A stretch of 64,000 nucleotides of DNA, taken from positions 47,080-111,079 of the forward strand of contig JBFMBU010000030.1 in assembly GCA_040755035.1 (NCBI GenBank), in the 5' to 3' direction. Source of the stretch: RBG-13-43-22 sp040755035 (GTDB lineage Bacteria > Desulfobacterota > RBG-13-43-22). This document shows, piece after piece, positions 26,958 through 35,082 of this stretch. The notes under the pieces were generated by a model that saw only the letters and a program-made list of their open reading frames with translations, searched no databases and had not been told where the DNA came from. Made by a program: the position numbers and the translations under genes. Every line of letters begins with the position of its first letter. Position 1 is the stretch's first letter.

Positions 26958-28991
26958 TTAAAAGCGATAAGTCACTTTCAAACGAAAAGTCCGGCCGTCC
27001 TGTTGGATGATATCCTGACGATGTTCGGCCCCGCCGGGATCTCCATAGGATTGATCCCCGAGGTTATAGACACCGCCGGATATCTCCAGACCGGGGATCA
27101 GATTTTGCAGTAAAAGGGTGGCGTTCATAGTCAAAAAGCCGCCGGTGGCATTTCCGCCAAGGGTTTTACGCCGGCCCATATACCGTAATTCGGGACTGAA
27201 AAAGATTTTTTTCTGCAAAAGAGGGATACTCAGCCCGACCCGGGCCAGATGCTTGGGGGAGTTGGTCAGTTCCTCTCCGCTGACCTGGTTTATGGCCTCC
27301 TGCCAGGCGTAGCTTGCCTTGGCTTCAACGCCTTTCAGCCCCCTGATTTCCAATCCCAGTTCCAACCCCTTGGCTTCGGTCTTATCGATATTTTGGTAAA
27401 CCATCAAGCCGTCTTCAGGATCAATGGTTTGACTGATAAGATCATTAATCCTGTAATAATATAGAGAGGAGTGTCCTCGAAGGTACTTGCCAAGATATTG
27501 CTCCCAGATTAATTCATAGGTGGTAATGGTTTCTTTTTTTAGATCGGGATTGGGTTTGCTCGTATTTCCCAGATCATGATAATAAAGTTCAAAGACGTTG
27601 GGGGTCCGAAAGGCTGTTCCATAGAGCAGTTTAAAAAAGGTCTTTTCCAGTGGATTAAAAATCAGGGCCAGACGTGGATTGACGGCCCCTCCAAAGGTTT
27701 TAAAATAGTCGTACCGTATCCCGGCATTCAGAATCAGGTTCTTTATTATGGAATATTCATCCTGGATATACAAGGCCCCGTTCCAACTGCTCCTTTTGTC
27801 CTCGAGCAGCATCCGATAGGGTTCCTGATTATAGTTTTTTTGATCCTGTCGGAGATTGTTTGTATATTCCAGACCCAGGATCACTTTGTGTTTTTCAAAG
27901 AAGGTCTTGTTTATGCGGGATTCGATCCCCCACCATTGTCCCAATGAGGAATCTTTATTAACCACCCCGGAATATAAATAATCTCCTTTATACTGATAAT
28001 AATCATAAAAAATACGGGCGGTGACATCCGTTCCGTTTTTAAAACCGCGCTGATATTTCAAATCAAGGTAAGCCCGTCCGTCAAGGGTTTGATTGCCCGG
28101 ATGGTTGAAATCTGTCCCGTAGTAACCCGTAGGAATGGTTTTTTCCCGTTTATTCCAGCCCCCCTGGAATTTGAAATCTTTAAAGGAAACGGTTGAAAAA
28201 ATGTTGCAAAAACCTTCCCGGTCCACCCTTTCGGCCAGCCCATGGTTGCTGGAAGGGGAATCATATTCTCTGAAATAAAGCCGCTCATTGCCCCCTGAGC
28301 TATAAAAGGACCCCGAAAGAAGCATCTCCATCTCGGTTAAGAATTTATTGCCATAAGTCAGTCGGCCTTTATAGGTTTTCAGGCTTCCGGCTTCGGTAGA
28401 GGCCTCCAATCCGTTAATGGATTTCCCGGGTCTGGTAATGACATGGATGGAGGCGAAAAAAGCGTTGCTGCCGTATAGGGATGAACCGGGGCCGCGGGTG
28501 AATTCGATGCGGTCGATCAGGTCGACGTCCAGGATAAACTCGTTACCCAGCAGCAAGCTGTCATAAATGTTATCATTGACTCGGTGCCCGTCGATCAATA
28601 AAAGGATGCGGGAATTATAATCCCCCGGTCGGCCGAATCCCCTGACCCCCAGGTAACTGTAGTTCCGGTCGTTGGTCACAAATACGCCCCGGACACTGCG
28701 CAAAATTTCCGCCAGGGACCTCCAGCCGTATTTTTTTATTTCATTGGCCGTCACGATGGAAACCGAAGAGGGGGCCTCGGTGATCTTCTGTTCAAATTTT
28801 GAGGCCCCATATACCCTGGCCACCTCGATTTCCATAAGTTGCTCCAGGGTCATCTTTTTTAAATCGACGATAGAGGGGACCTCCTGAGCTTGTAAGAATC
28901 CCGCCGGGATTAACAGGGAAAGGATAACAAAGCAAAAAATGGGAAAACATAACAAAAAAAAGGATCTTATTACAAAAACCATCGCAAACAT
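26958..28991 (-). CDS. TonB-dependent receptor-like outer-membrane protein
   Basis: About 677 residues from the ATG at 28991, chosen because GGCGGAG sits about seven bases upstream. Signal peptide (about 5-34), a short N-terminal segment with MTLEQLMEIEV, a plug domain (EAPSSVSIVTANEIKKYG through RIEFTRGPGSSLYG), then a 22-strand-type barrel ending in TYRF with terminal Phe. The plug and barrel match the family of colicin/siderophore-type receptors lacking a clear ligand. It is the first gene of the receptor-YfiR-kinase unit, suggesting a sensory job and not only import. Confidence 0.88.
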   Translation of the reverse strand: MFAMVFVIRSFFLLCFPIFCFVILSLLIPAGFLQAQEVPSIVDLKKMTLEQLMEIEVARVYGASKFEQKITEAPSSVSIVTANEIKKYGWRSLAEILRSVRGVFVTNDRNYSYLGVRGFGRPGDYNSRILLLIDGHRVNDNIYDSLLLGNEFILDVDLIDRIEFTRGPGSSLYGSNAFFASIHVITRPGKSINGLEASTEAGSLKTYKGRLTYGNKFLTEMEMLLSGSFYSSGGNERLYFREYDSPSSNHGLAERVDREGFCNIFSTVSFKDFKFQGGWNKREKTIPTGYYGTDFNHPGNQTLDGRAYLDLKYQRGFKNGTDVTARIFYDYYQYKGDYLYSGVVNKDSSLGQWWGIESRINKTFFEKHKVILGLEYTNNLRQDQKNYNQEPYRMLLEDKRSSWNGALYIQDEYSIIKNLILNAGIRYDYFKTFGGAVNPRLALIFNPLEKTFFKLLYGTAFRTPNVFELYYHDLGNTSKPNPDLKKETITTYELIWEQYLGKYLRGHSSLYYYRINDLISQTIDPEDGLMVYQNIDKTEAKGLELGLEIRGLKGVEAKASYAWQEAINQVSGEELTNSPKHLARVGLSIPLLQKKIFFSPELRYMGRRKTLGGNATGGFLTMNATLLLQNLIPGLEISGGVYNLGDQSYGDPGGAEHRQDIIQQDGRTFRLKVTYRF

Positions 28992-29098
28992 CGATCGCTC
29001 CGCCTGAAAACAAAACCTTTTGGCCTTTTGTAACCTCACCTTGTTATTATCGGCAAGTTAATTGAAAAAGTAAAATAAAAAACGGATCCATCTGCCGG

Positions 29099-30198
29099 TC
29101 AAAACCCGCCGACGACTTCAAAGGGATTGGATAATAGGCTCAGGGGCATTTGTTCGAAAGGGCGCTGACAGAACTCCAAACGCAGGCGGTAGCGGCCGGG
29201 CTTGAGGGCCTGGGGCAGGGTGAGATCGATTTGGCGGGAGGACTCCCGGTCCGGGATGGGCAGGCAGTCGTCGGTGGATAAAGTCTGAAGTTTGATCTCA
29301 TTGGTCTTTTGGTTGTCCTCCGGATCGCTGATCAGGTCCGCCTGAGGGCGAATGCCGAACCCGAAGTTGCTTACCGAGGCCAGGGAAAGACGCAAGGGCC
29401 GACCGGGAAGGTATCGATCCAGATCGGTGGAAAGGTACATACGCCGGTTGTAATCGCTTTCCGTGCTATCCACCCCGGAAGTGGCCGCCTCCCAGAACCG
29501 GGGCCGGGCCGCATCCAGATGGATCTCCTTCCCGCCGTAATGTCCGACGCCGCAGCATTTTTTTTGCCGGATGAGCTCCCAGAACGCCTTCCCCTCAATT
29601 CCTTCGATAAAGAAATCCAAAGCCAATCCATCGATATGGGTGCTGGTCTTGGCCACGATACCCCCGGCTTTTTTCAGATCGGCATTATATTCCGGGCTGC
29701 GGTAGCCGGAGGTCAGAAAAATTATTTTCTCGGGAGCGACCAGATCAGAAAAATGGTCCAGCATAAAGAGTAAACGGGGAGAAATGTGATCCCCTTTCCT
29801 TTGGGGGATAAAACCGAAGACCTTATCGATTTCTTCCAGAGCGGACTCATTGAGGGAACCGTCAGGCAGCAGCAGATCAACCCGGGCTTCTTGTTTGGTT
29901 TTGACGCTCCGGATATGGAGTTGACCGTTGCCCATTAGAAAAAAGGGGCCGGCCGGGTTTGGGCCAAGGCCTGGAGCGGTGAAAACCATAGGAAAGAAGT
30001 GAAAAAAAGCAGACCGAGAACAAGGGCCGGAAAGGGAAAACGGAAAAGGGGATGTCTGTTTTTTTCGGCCTGATGGAAAAACGGACTATTCCGGGCCTCC
30101 GGGGAGAATGACCTGATCTTCAAGCAGGTAACGCGAACGGATTTCCATTCCCGCAGGGTTACGTTTTGTTCCAATATTCCAGGCCCTTTCTTTTCCAC
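29099..30198 (-). pseudogene. YcbK-like (DUF882) peptidase split by a one-base shift
   Basis: Two overlapping minus-strand frames together make one exported protein. The frame ending at 29935 gives a basic start and a signal peptide finishing in PLQALAQTRPAPFF; the frame from 29942 to 29099 continues with the mature DUF882/M15-type domain. That domain has SGYRSPEYN, STHIDGLALDF and HYGGKEIHLD, where zinc ligands H, D and H are expected. The frames meet at a run of six A (29939-29944, T on the coding strand), directly before a TAA. Adding one base, or slipping back one base on T_TTT_TTC, joins them. Sequencing error, mutation and programmed frameshift are all possible. Confidence 0.75.
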
Positions 30199-30312
30199 CC
30201 GGTTATCTTAACTGATCGTTATCATAGGCAGATCCCGGTCTGCTGCCTTTTTGAAATAACCCTCTCCTTTTCTCCCCGGTTGATTATCCCCCTCCATCAC
30301 AAGAGCAGCGCT

Positions 30313-30768
30313 TCAGGCCAGGGATCGGCTGTTTTTGATCAATCGTTTGGCCTGATCCACCAGGGCCTTTTTTTCTTCAGCGGAAAATCCGTCCAGCATG
30401 CCCTCCAGACGCCGGTCATGTTCCATTTCGATTTTTCTGAGGGTTTTCTTGCCCTGGGCCGTAATTTCCAAAAGGGTGGCCCGCTCGTCCCGGGCGTCGG
30501 ATTTTCTTAAGATAAATCCCCCCTTTTCCAGACGTTTGGCCAGGCCGGTCATATTGGCACCGGGAACCAGCATAATACGGCTGACTTCGGTGATCCGACT
30601 TTGGCCGTTGGCCGAGGCGTCCAGGACCCTGAGGATATTGTATTGGGGAAAGGAGAGGTTATATTTTTTAAAAATCGCGGAAAAGACCCTTTTAAAAGTT
30701 TCCGCAGCCCTGATCACCCCCATCAGGACCTTTTCCTCTGGACTAAGATCGCTTCGATAACCGGCCAT
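30313..30768 (-). CDS. MarR-family transcriptional regulator
   Basis: A 151-residue protein, start set at the ATG at 30768 with GGAAGGAG eleven bases upstream; earlier in-frame residues look non-coding. It has the MarR winged helix: SFPQYNILRVL, the recognition helix region LVPGANMTGLAKRLEKGG, and a wing with the typical SDARDERATLLEIT arginine motif. Helices at both ends form the dimer interface. It is divergent from the molybdopterin oxidoreductase gene and probably binds the repeat-rich gap between them. Confidence 0.9.
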   Translation of the reverse strand: MAGYRSDLSPEEKVLMGVIRAAETFKRVFSAIFKKYNLSFPQYNILRVLDASANGQSRITEVSRIMLVPGANMTGLAKRLEKGGFILRKSDARDERATLLEITAQGKKTLRKIEMEHDRRLEGMLDGFSAEEKKALVDQAKRLIKNSRSLA

Positions 30769-30858
30769 GGTCTGCCGACTCCTTCCATAATTTTTACTCA
30801 GGCAGGGATTATAAGGTAATATAGCAAAAAAAACCTTTAATGGCAAGAAGTAAGAGCC

Positions 30859-30903
30859 TTGATATTACATAAATTGATATTATATAAATTGACATAATTT
30901 GTA
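30859..30903. promoter_or_regulatory. Three tandem 15-bp repeats with promoter, likely MarR operator
   Basis: Units at 30859-30873, 30874-30888 and 30889-30903 share the pattern TTGATATTAYATAAA (the third is diverged). A plus-strand promoter TTGATA (30859) with 18-base spacing to TATAAA (30883-30888) is built from them. The location between marR (minus) and the oxidoreductase operon (plus) suggests an operator for one or both directions. Confidence 0.5.
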
Positions 30904-31000
30904 TTTTTTGATAGGAAAACCAAGGTGAATAGATCATAATGAAAAGTCTTAAGACCGAGCCACCGGCGACCTTAACCCCTGCAACGGAAAGGGAACCACC

Positions 31001-33103
31001 ATGGAAGAAATAAGAAAAGTAAGGACCGTCTGCCGCAGCTGCCACGGCGGGTGCGGGGTAATGGCCACGGTTAAAAACAACCGGGTGGTCAAAATTGAAG
31101 GAGATCCGGATTCCCCCATCAGCTTCGGGACCTTATGCAGCAAGGGCATGGGCATCACTCAGATCGCCTACCATCCGGACCGCATCCTCCACCCTCTGAA
31201 AAAAACCCCCCGGGGTTGGGAGCGGATCACCTGGGATGAGGCCCTGGATACGATAGCGGCAAGTTTTAAAAAGGTTATCCGGGAATACGGGCCGGAATCC
31301 CTTTTCATCGGCCAGGGGACGGGCCGGGATTACGAAAGTCATTTTTCCCGCTTCGGCAATCTCCTGGGAACCCCCAATGTGTTGACCGCCGGACATATGT
31401 GTTATTTGTCCCGCATCGGGGCTTCTTTGATAACCTGCGGCCGTTTTCCGGTCTGCGATTATGAAGGGGAGCCGAAATGCATCGTCCTCTGGGCCGTCAA
31501 TCCCTTATGGACCAATCCGGATGAATACAAGGGAGCCGGTTTCTGGCGGGCTTATAAGAAAGGGGCCAAATTGATCGTCATCGACCCCCGTAAAAATTTT
31601 TATACCCGGAAGGCCGACCTCTGGCTCAAACTCCGACCCGGTACCGACGCGGCTTTGGCCATGGGATTTCACCAGGTCATCATCGAAGAAGAGCTTTACG
31701 ACAAAGCGTTCGTAACCCATTACATTCACGGATGGGAAGCCTTCGTGGACAGGGTCAGGGACTATCCCCTTTATAAAGTAGAACAGATCACCGGTGTGGA
31801 TGAAGAGCTGATCCGGGAAGCGGCCAGGGTCTATGCCCGCACCAAACCCGCTGCCATTCATTGGGGGGTGCCGACCGAGCAGACCATCAACTGCACGGAT
31901 TTCACCCGGGCGGCTATCGGACTCATGGCCTCCAGCGGTAATCTGGACGCCCCCGGAGGAAATGTCTTTCACGTTCCCCCCAAGGTCCGTAAGGTATCGG
32001 AATTTTCCCGCCATGACGCCCTCTCTCCACAGCAAAGGGCAAAAAGACTGGGGGGCGAGCAATACAAATTGGCGGCCCGAATGGCCCTGATCACCCCCAA
32101 ACCGGCCTGGGAAGCCATGCTGACCGGCAAACCTTATCCCCTTAAAGCCGGCATCTTTGTCGGCACCAATCCGGTGATTACCGAGGCCAATGCCAAAACC
32201 ATCTATGCCGCCCTGCAGAAACTTGATTTTTTGGCCGTCTCTGATTTCTTCCTCACCCCAACGGCTGAATTGGCTCATATCTTCCTGCCGGCCGGTACCT
32301 GGCTGGAGCAGAACCATATGGCCGAAAACTGGAAGTTTCACGGTTATGTCCTGGCCAGGCAAAAAGTAGTAGAGATCGGTGAATGCTGGCAGGATCATAA
32401 AATATTTCAAGAACTGGGCAAACGGATGGGGCAGGAATGGTGGGGCTCGGTGGAAGAGGCTTTGGATTATCTTTTGGAACCTACGGGTTTGAACTGGGAA
32501 CAATTCAAGGAAAAGGGCTGGCTCAAAGGAGAGATGGAATATTACAAATATCGTAAAGGAGGATTTTCCACCCCCACCCGCAAGGTGGAACTCTATTCCA
32601 CCACTCTGGAAGACTGGGGCCATGACCCTTTACCTAAATTCACGGAGATTCCGGAAAGTCCTGTCTCCCGCCCCGACCTGGCCAAAGAGTATCCTTATAT
32701 CCTCAATGCCGGATTAAGAACCCCGGTCTTTTTCCATTCCGCCAACCGTCAGGTCCCCTGGCTGCGGGAGATCCGCCCCGACCCGACGGTGGAGCTCCAT
32801 CCGGATACGGCCAAAAACCATGGGATCAAAGAGGCCGATTGGATCTGGATTGAATCCCCCCGGGGTCGCGTCAAACAGAAAGTCAAACTCAATGAGGGTA
32901 TCGATCCGGGCCTGGTGGTGGCCGAACACGGCTGGTGGTTCCCGGAAATCAAAGACCCCGGCCATGGCTGGGATGTATCCAATATCAATGTCCTGACCGA
33001 TGATTCTCATGAGTCCATGGATCCGGTCATGGGCGCGACCAACCTTCGGGTCTTATTATGTAACATCGCCCCTTGCGACCAGGATCAGGAGGCCGGATTA
33101 TGA
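31001..33103 (+). CDS. Molybdopterin oxidoreductase, DMSO-reductase family
   Basis: A 700-residue catalytic subunit. The N-terminal [4Fe-4S] cysteines are C11, C14, C18 and C46. C134 in TAGHMCYLSR is in the position of the Mo/W ligand. MGD-binding and the C-terminal dinucleotide-binding domain (LNAGLRTPVFFHSANRQVPWL onwards) are present. There is no Tat signal, so the enzyme should be cytoplasmic. A four-cluster-type ferredoxin subunit overlaps its stop by four bases (ATGA). This pairing resembles soluble members such as acetylene-hydratase or thiosulfate/aldehyde-type enzymes. The substrate cannot be assigned. Confidence 0.86.
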   Translation: MEEIRKVRTVCRSCHGGCGVMATVKNNRVVKIEGDPDSPISFGTLCSKGMGITQIAYHPDRILHPLKKTPRGWERITWDEALDTIAASFKKVIREYGPESLFIGQGTGRDYESHFSRFGNLLGTPNVLTAGHMCYLSRIGASLITCGRFPVCDYEGEPKCIVLWAVNPLWTNPDEYKGAGFWRAYKKGAKLIVIDPRKNFYTRKADLWLKLRPGTDAALAMGFHQVIIEEELYDKAFVTHYIHGWEAFVDRVRDYPLYKVEQITGVDEELIREAARVYARTKPAAIHWGVPTEQTINCTDFTRAAIGLMASSGNLDAPGGNVFHVPPKVRKVSEFSRHDALSPQQRAKRLGGEQYKLAARMALITPKPAWEAMLTGKPYPLKAGIFVGTNPVITEANAKTIYAALQKLDFLAVSDFFLTPTAELAHIFLPAGTWLEQNHMAENWKFHGYVLARQKVVEIGECWQDHKIFQELGKRMGQEWWGSVEEALDYLLEPTGLNWEQFKEKGWLKGEMEYYKYRKGGFSTPTRKVELYSTTLEDWGHDPLPKFTEIPESPVSRPDLAKEYPYILNAGLRTPVFFHSANRQVPWLREIRPDPTVELHPDTAKNHGIKEADWIWIESPRGRVKQKVKLNEGIDPGLVVAEHGWWFPEIKDPGHGWDVSNINVLTDDSHESMDPVMGATNLRVLLCNIAPCDQDQEAGL

Positions 33104-33552
33104 AAAACAAAACCCTGACCATTTATAAAGAAGATTGCTGCGGCTGTCATGCCTGTGAAGTGGCCTGTAAACAGGAACATCAGCTCGGGGTCGGCCCTCG
33201 CTTGATCCGGGTTAACGAAAAAACGCCTTTCTTTATTCCGATCTATTGTCACCACTGCGCCAAGCCGCCCTGTCGGGACGTCTGCCCGGTGGAGGCCATT
33301 TATCGAAATGACCAGGGGGTGGTCCTTATCAAAGAAGAAGACTGTATCGGCTGCCGGGAATGCCTGACCGCCTGTCCCTTCGGAGCCATGCAGTTTGATG
33401 AGGAAAAGGAGACGGCGGTTAAGTGCGACCTCTGCCTGGACCGGATTCAACAGGGACTGCCCCCGGCCTGCTCCCAGATCTGTCCCACCCGTTGTATTTT
33501 TTGGGGGGAAACGACGGTCCTTTTGGATAAGATGGCCGCTGAACAGGGATAA
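33100..33552 (+). CDS. 4Fe-4S ferredoxin-type electron transfer subunit
   Basis: A 150-residue DmsB/HycB-like subunit starting at the ATG that overlaps the upstream stop. Four cysteine groups are visible: CCGCHACEVAC, CHHCAKPPCRDVCP, CIGCRECLTACPF and CDLCLDRIQQ...CSQICP, enough for four [4Fe-4S] clusters. It passes electrons to or from the catalytic subunit. No membrane anchor of NrfD or DmsC type follows; the next gene is a small opposite-strand membrane protein. Confidence 0.9.
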   Translation: MKNKTLTIYKEDCCGCHACEVACKQEHQLGVGPRLIRVNEKTPFFIPIYCHHCAKPPCRDVCPVEAIYRNDQGVVLIKEEDCIGCRECLTACPFGAMQFDEEKETAVKCDLCLDRIQQGLPPACSQICPTRCIFWGETTVLLDKMAAEQG

Positions 33553-33639
33553 ATCTTTAAGGGTGGGCAAGAGAAAAGAAGGTGGTTTCTCAAAAATGAT
33601 CGGGTCCTTCAACCCGGAACAGAGGTCTTAGTTGGCTTT

Positions 33640-33963
33640 TTATAGACTCCGCCCTGAACCCGACAACCCTCCTGATTTTTTCAAAATACAACTCCCCGGG
33701 TCAAACCGGGCCGCTTTTTTGAAAAAGTGGTTGAAAAATACCGCTCCCAGACCGGCTACGAGGTAATAGGCTTTCAGAATCGGTGTTCCATGGATCAGCC
33801 CCAAACAAAGAGCCGGTTCCGAAGTCACCTCCCGGATCCTTAAAATATGATAACCCGTATATTCAATGCCTAAAAGCGTGGAAAAGTAAGCCAGCCAAAC
33901 CAAAGACATAAGGGCGGCCACCAGAAATTCCAAAAAGTATTCAAGATAAGTTTTATCTGCCAT
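33640..33963 (-). CDS. Small membrane protein of unknown function
   Basis: A 107-residue product when started at the ATG at 33963; an upstream in-frame ATG at 34026 adds a basic, non-domain stretch. Two hydrophobic helices are likely (about 10-33 and 65-82), with a positively charged tail. I do not recognise a family. It converges with the ferredoxin gene. Confidence 0.45.
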   Translation of the reverse strand: MADKTYLEYFLEFLVAALMSLVWLAYFSTLLGIEYTGYHILRIREVTSEPALCLGLIHGTPILKAYYLVAGLGAVFFNHFFKKAARFDPGSCILKKSGGLSGSGRSL

Positions 33964-34107
33964 GAGCCTCTTGTTGCCTACCCCCGGTGACAATGCCAAT
34001 CGGGCTTTTTGGCAGGCAGTGTACACTATTCAAAGGGTATTCCAAGATATCTTTCATACCGGATTCAGGTTAAAAATTCGGGCCGATTAATAAAACTTAT
34101 GTAATTT

Positions 34108-34155
34108 AACTTGACAAGTTATTTTGTAAGTTGTATGTAAATATTTACAACTTAC
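34108..34155 (+). promoter_or_regulatory. gntR promoter with nested palindromic operators
   Basis: TTGACA at 34111-34116 and TATGTA at 34134-34139, 17-base spacer. Palindromes cover both boxes: aacttg/caagtt (34108-34120) over the -35, a 10-bp inverted repeat GTAAGTTGTA/TACAACTTAC (34126-34135, 34146-34155), and the perfect palindrome TGTAAATATTTACA (34136-34149) over the -10. This suggests repression by the GntR protein encoded immediately downstream. Confidence 0.7.
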
Positions 34156-34171
34156 CCCTGGACCAAAGGTC

Positions 34172-34927
34172 ATGCTTAAAAAAATAAAGCGTGCTAACCT
34201 CAGTAATCCATCCGATCTACCTTTCCCGGTTTACTACCAGGTCGCTCAACTGATCCGCAATAATATCATCAGCGGAACTTGGCTTCCAGGCAGCCGTCTT
34301 CCTTCCGAAAATGAATTGAAAGAAAAATATAAAGTCAGTCGGCCCACCATCCGGGTGGCCAAGTCTATTCTGACCAACGAAGGTTTTATTCACAGTGTCA
34401 GGGGTTCAGGCTGCTATATAAAAAACAAAGACACCTGGAAAACCCAGATCCCCACCGTGGATAACCTGAATGATATCTTTTACCTCGGATCGAAGCTTTC
34501 CTTTAAAATCCTTGAATTCGGGATGGTGGCCAACTCCAAAGAAGTCAAGGAAAACCTCAAAAACGATCAGGACCCTTTTGTCTTTCAGATAAAAGGGGTC
34601 CGTTGGAGGGAAGACCAACCCCTGTCCAGTGTCACTTATTATTTGCCCTATCGGTTCGGCTCTCGGATACCCCTGGAACAATTGGATGGAAACCCTTTTA
34701 TCCCCCAATTTGAGCGCCTGGCCGGTATCCAGGTCATTGAAGGGACGACCAATATTTCCCTGGGAAAGGCTGATTTTGAAACCGCCGATCACCTGCAAAT
34801 AAAAAAAGGGGCCCCTATCCTGGCGGTCAAGACCGTTTATCGGGATAATTCGAATCAACTGATTGAATTTATCATCACCCGTTACAAGGATAAAATACCC
34901 TATTCTTTCAGATCCAAAAGGTCTTAG
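34172..34927 (+). CDS. GntR-family regulator, HutC/UTRA type
   Basis: A 251-residue repressor. The N-terminal winged helix is typical: PVYYQVAQLIRNNIISG, LPSENELKEKYKVSRPTIR, and a wing with HSVRGSGCYI. The C-terminal domain (about 90-245) has the UTRA effector-binding pattern ending in AVKTVYRDNSNQLIEFIITRYKDK. It heads the carboxylate operon, 155 bases before the first carboxyltransferase gene, and its own promoter carries matching palindromes. The effector is probably the imported acid or its CoA ester (inference). Confidence 0.9.
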   Translation: MLKKIKRANLSNPSDLPFPVYYQVAQLIRNNIISGTWLPGSRLPSENELKEKYKVSRPTIRVAKSILTNEGFIHSVRGSGCYIKNKDTWKTQIPTVDNLNDIFYLGSKLSFKILEFGMVANSKEVKENLKNDQDPFVFQIKGVRWREDQPLSSVTYYLPYRFGSRIPLEQLDGNPFIPQFERLAGIQVIEGTTNISLGKADFETADHLQIKKGAPILAVKTVYRDNSNQLIEFIITRYKDKIPYSFRSKRS

Positions 34928-35082
34928 GAGATTTTCTTAACCTTCTCTTTTAAAGCATTCTTTCCGGTAGTGAAAAAAACCGGGGGCATAGGCGCCATTA
35001 GCCGGCTCTCTTTATTTAAAATTTCCTTTTAGTTTTTTACTGATACCGCGCTGGCAACGAAAAAAAGGCAAGGAGCGGCAAA

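Noticed and set aside
31505..32623. 372-codon minus-strand frame inside the molybdopterin oxidoreductase gene
   Set aside because: Antisense shadow of a well-conserved gene; no family features.
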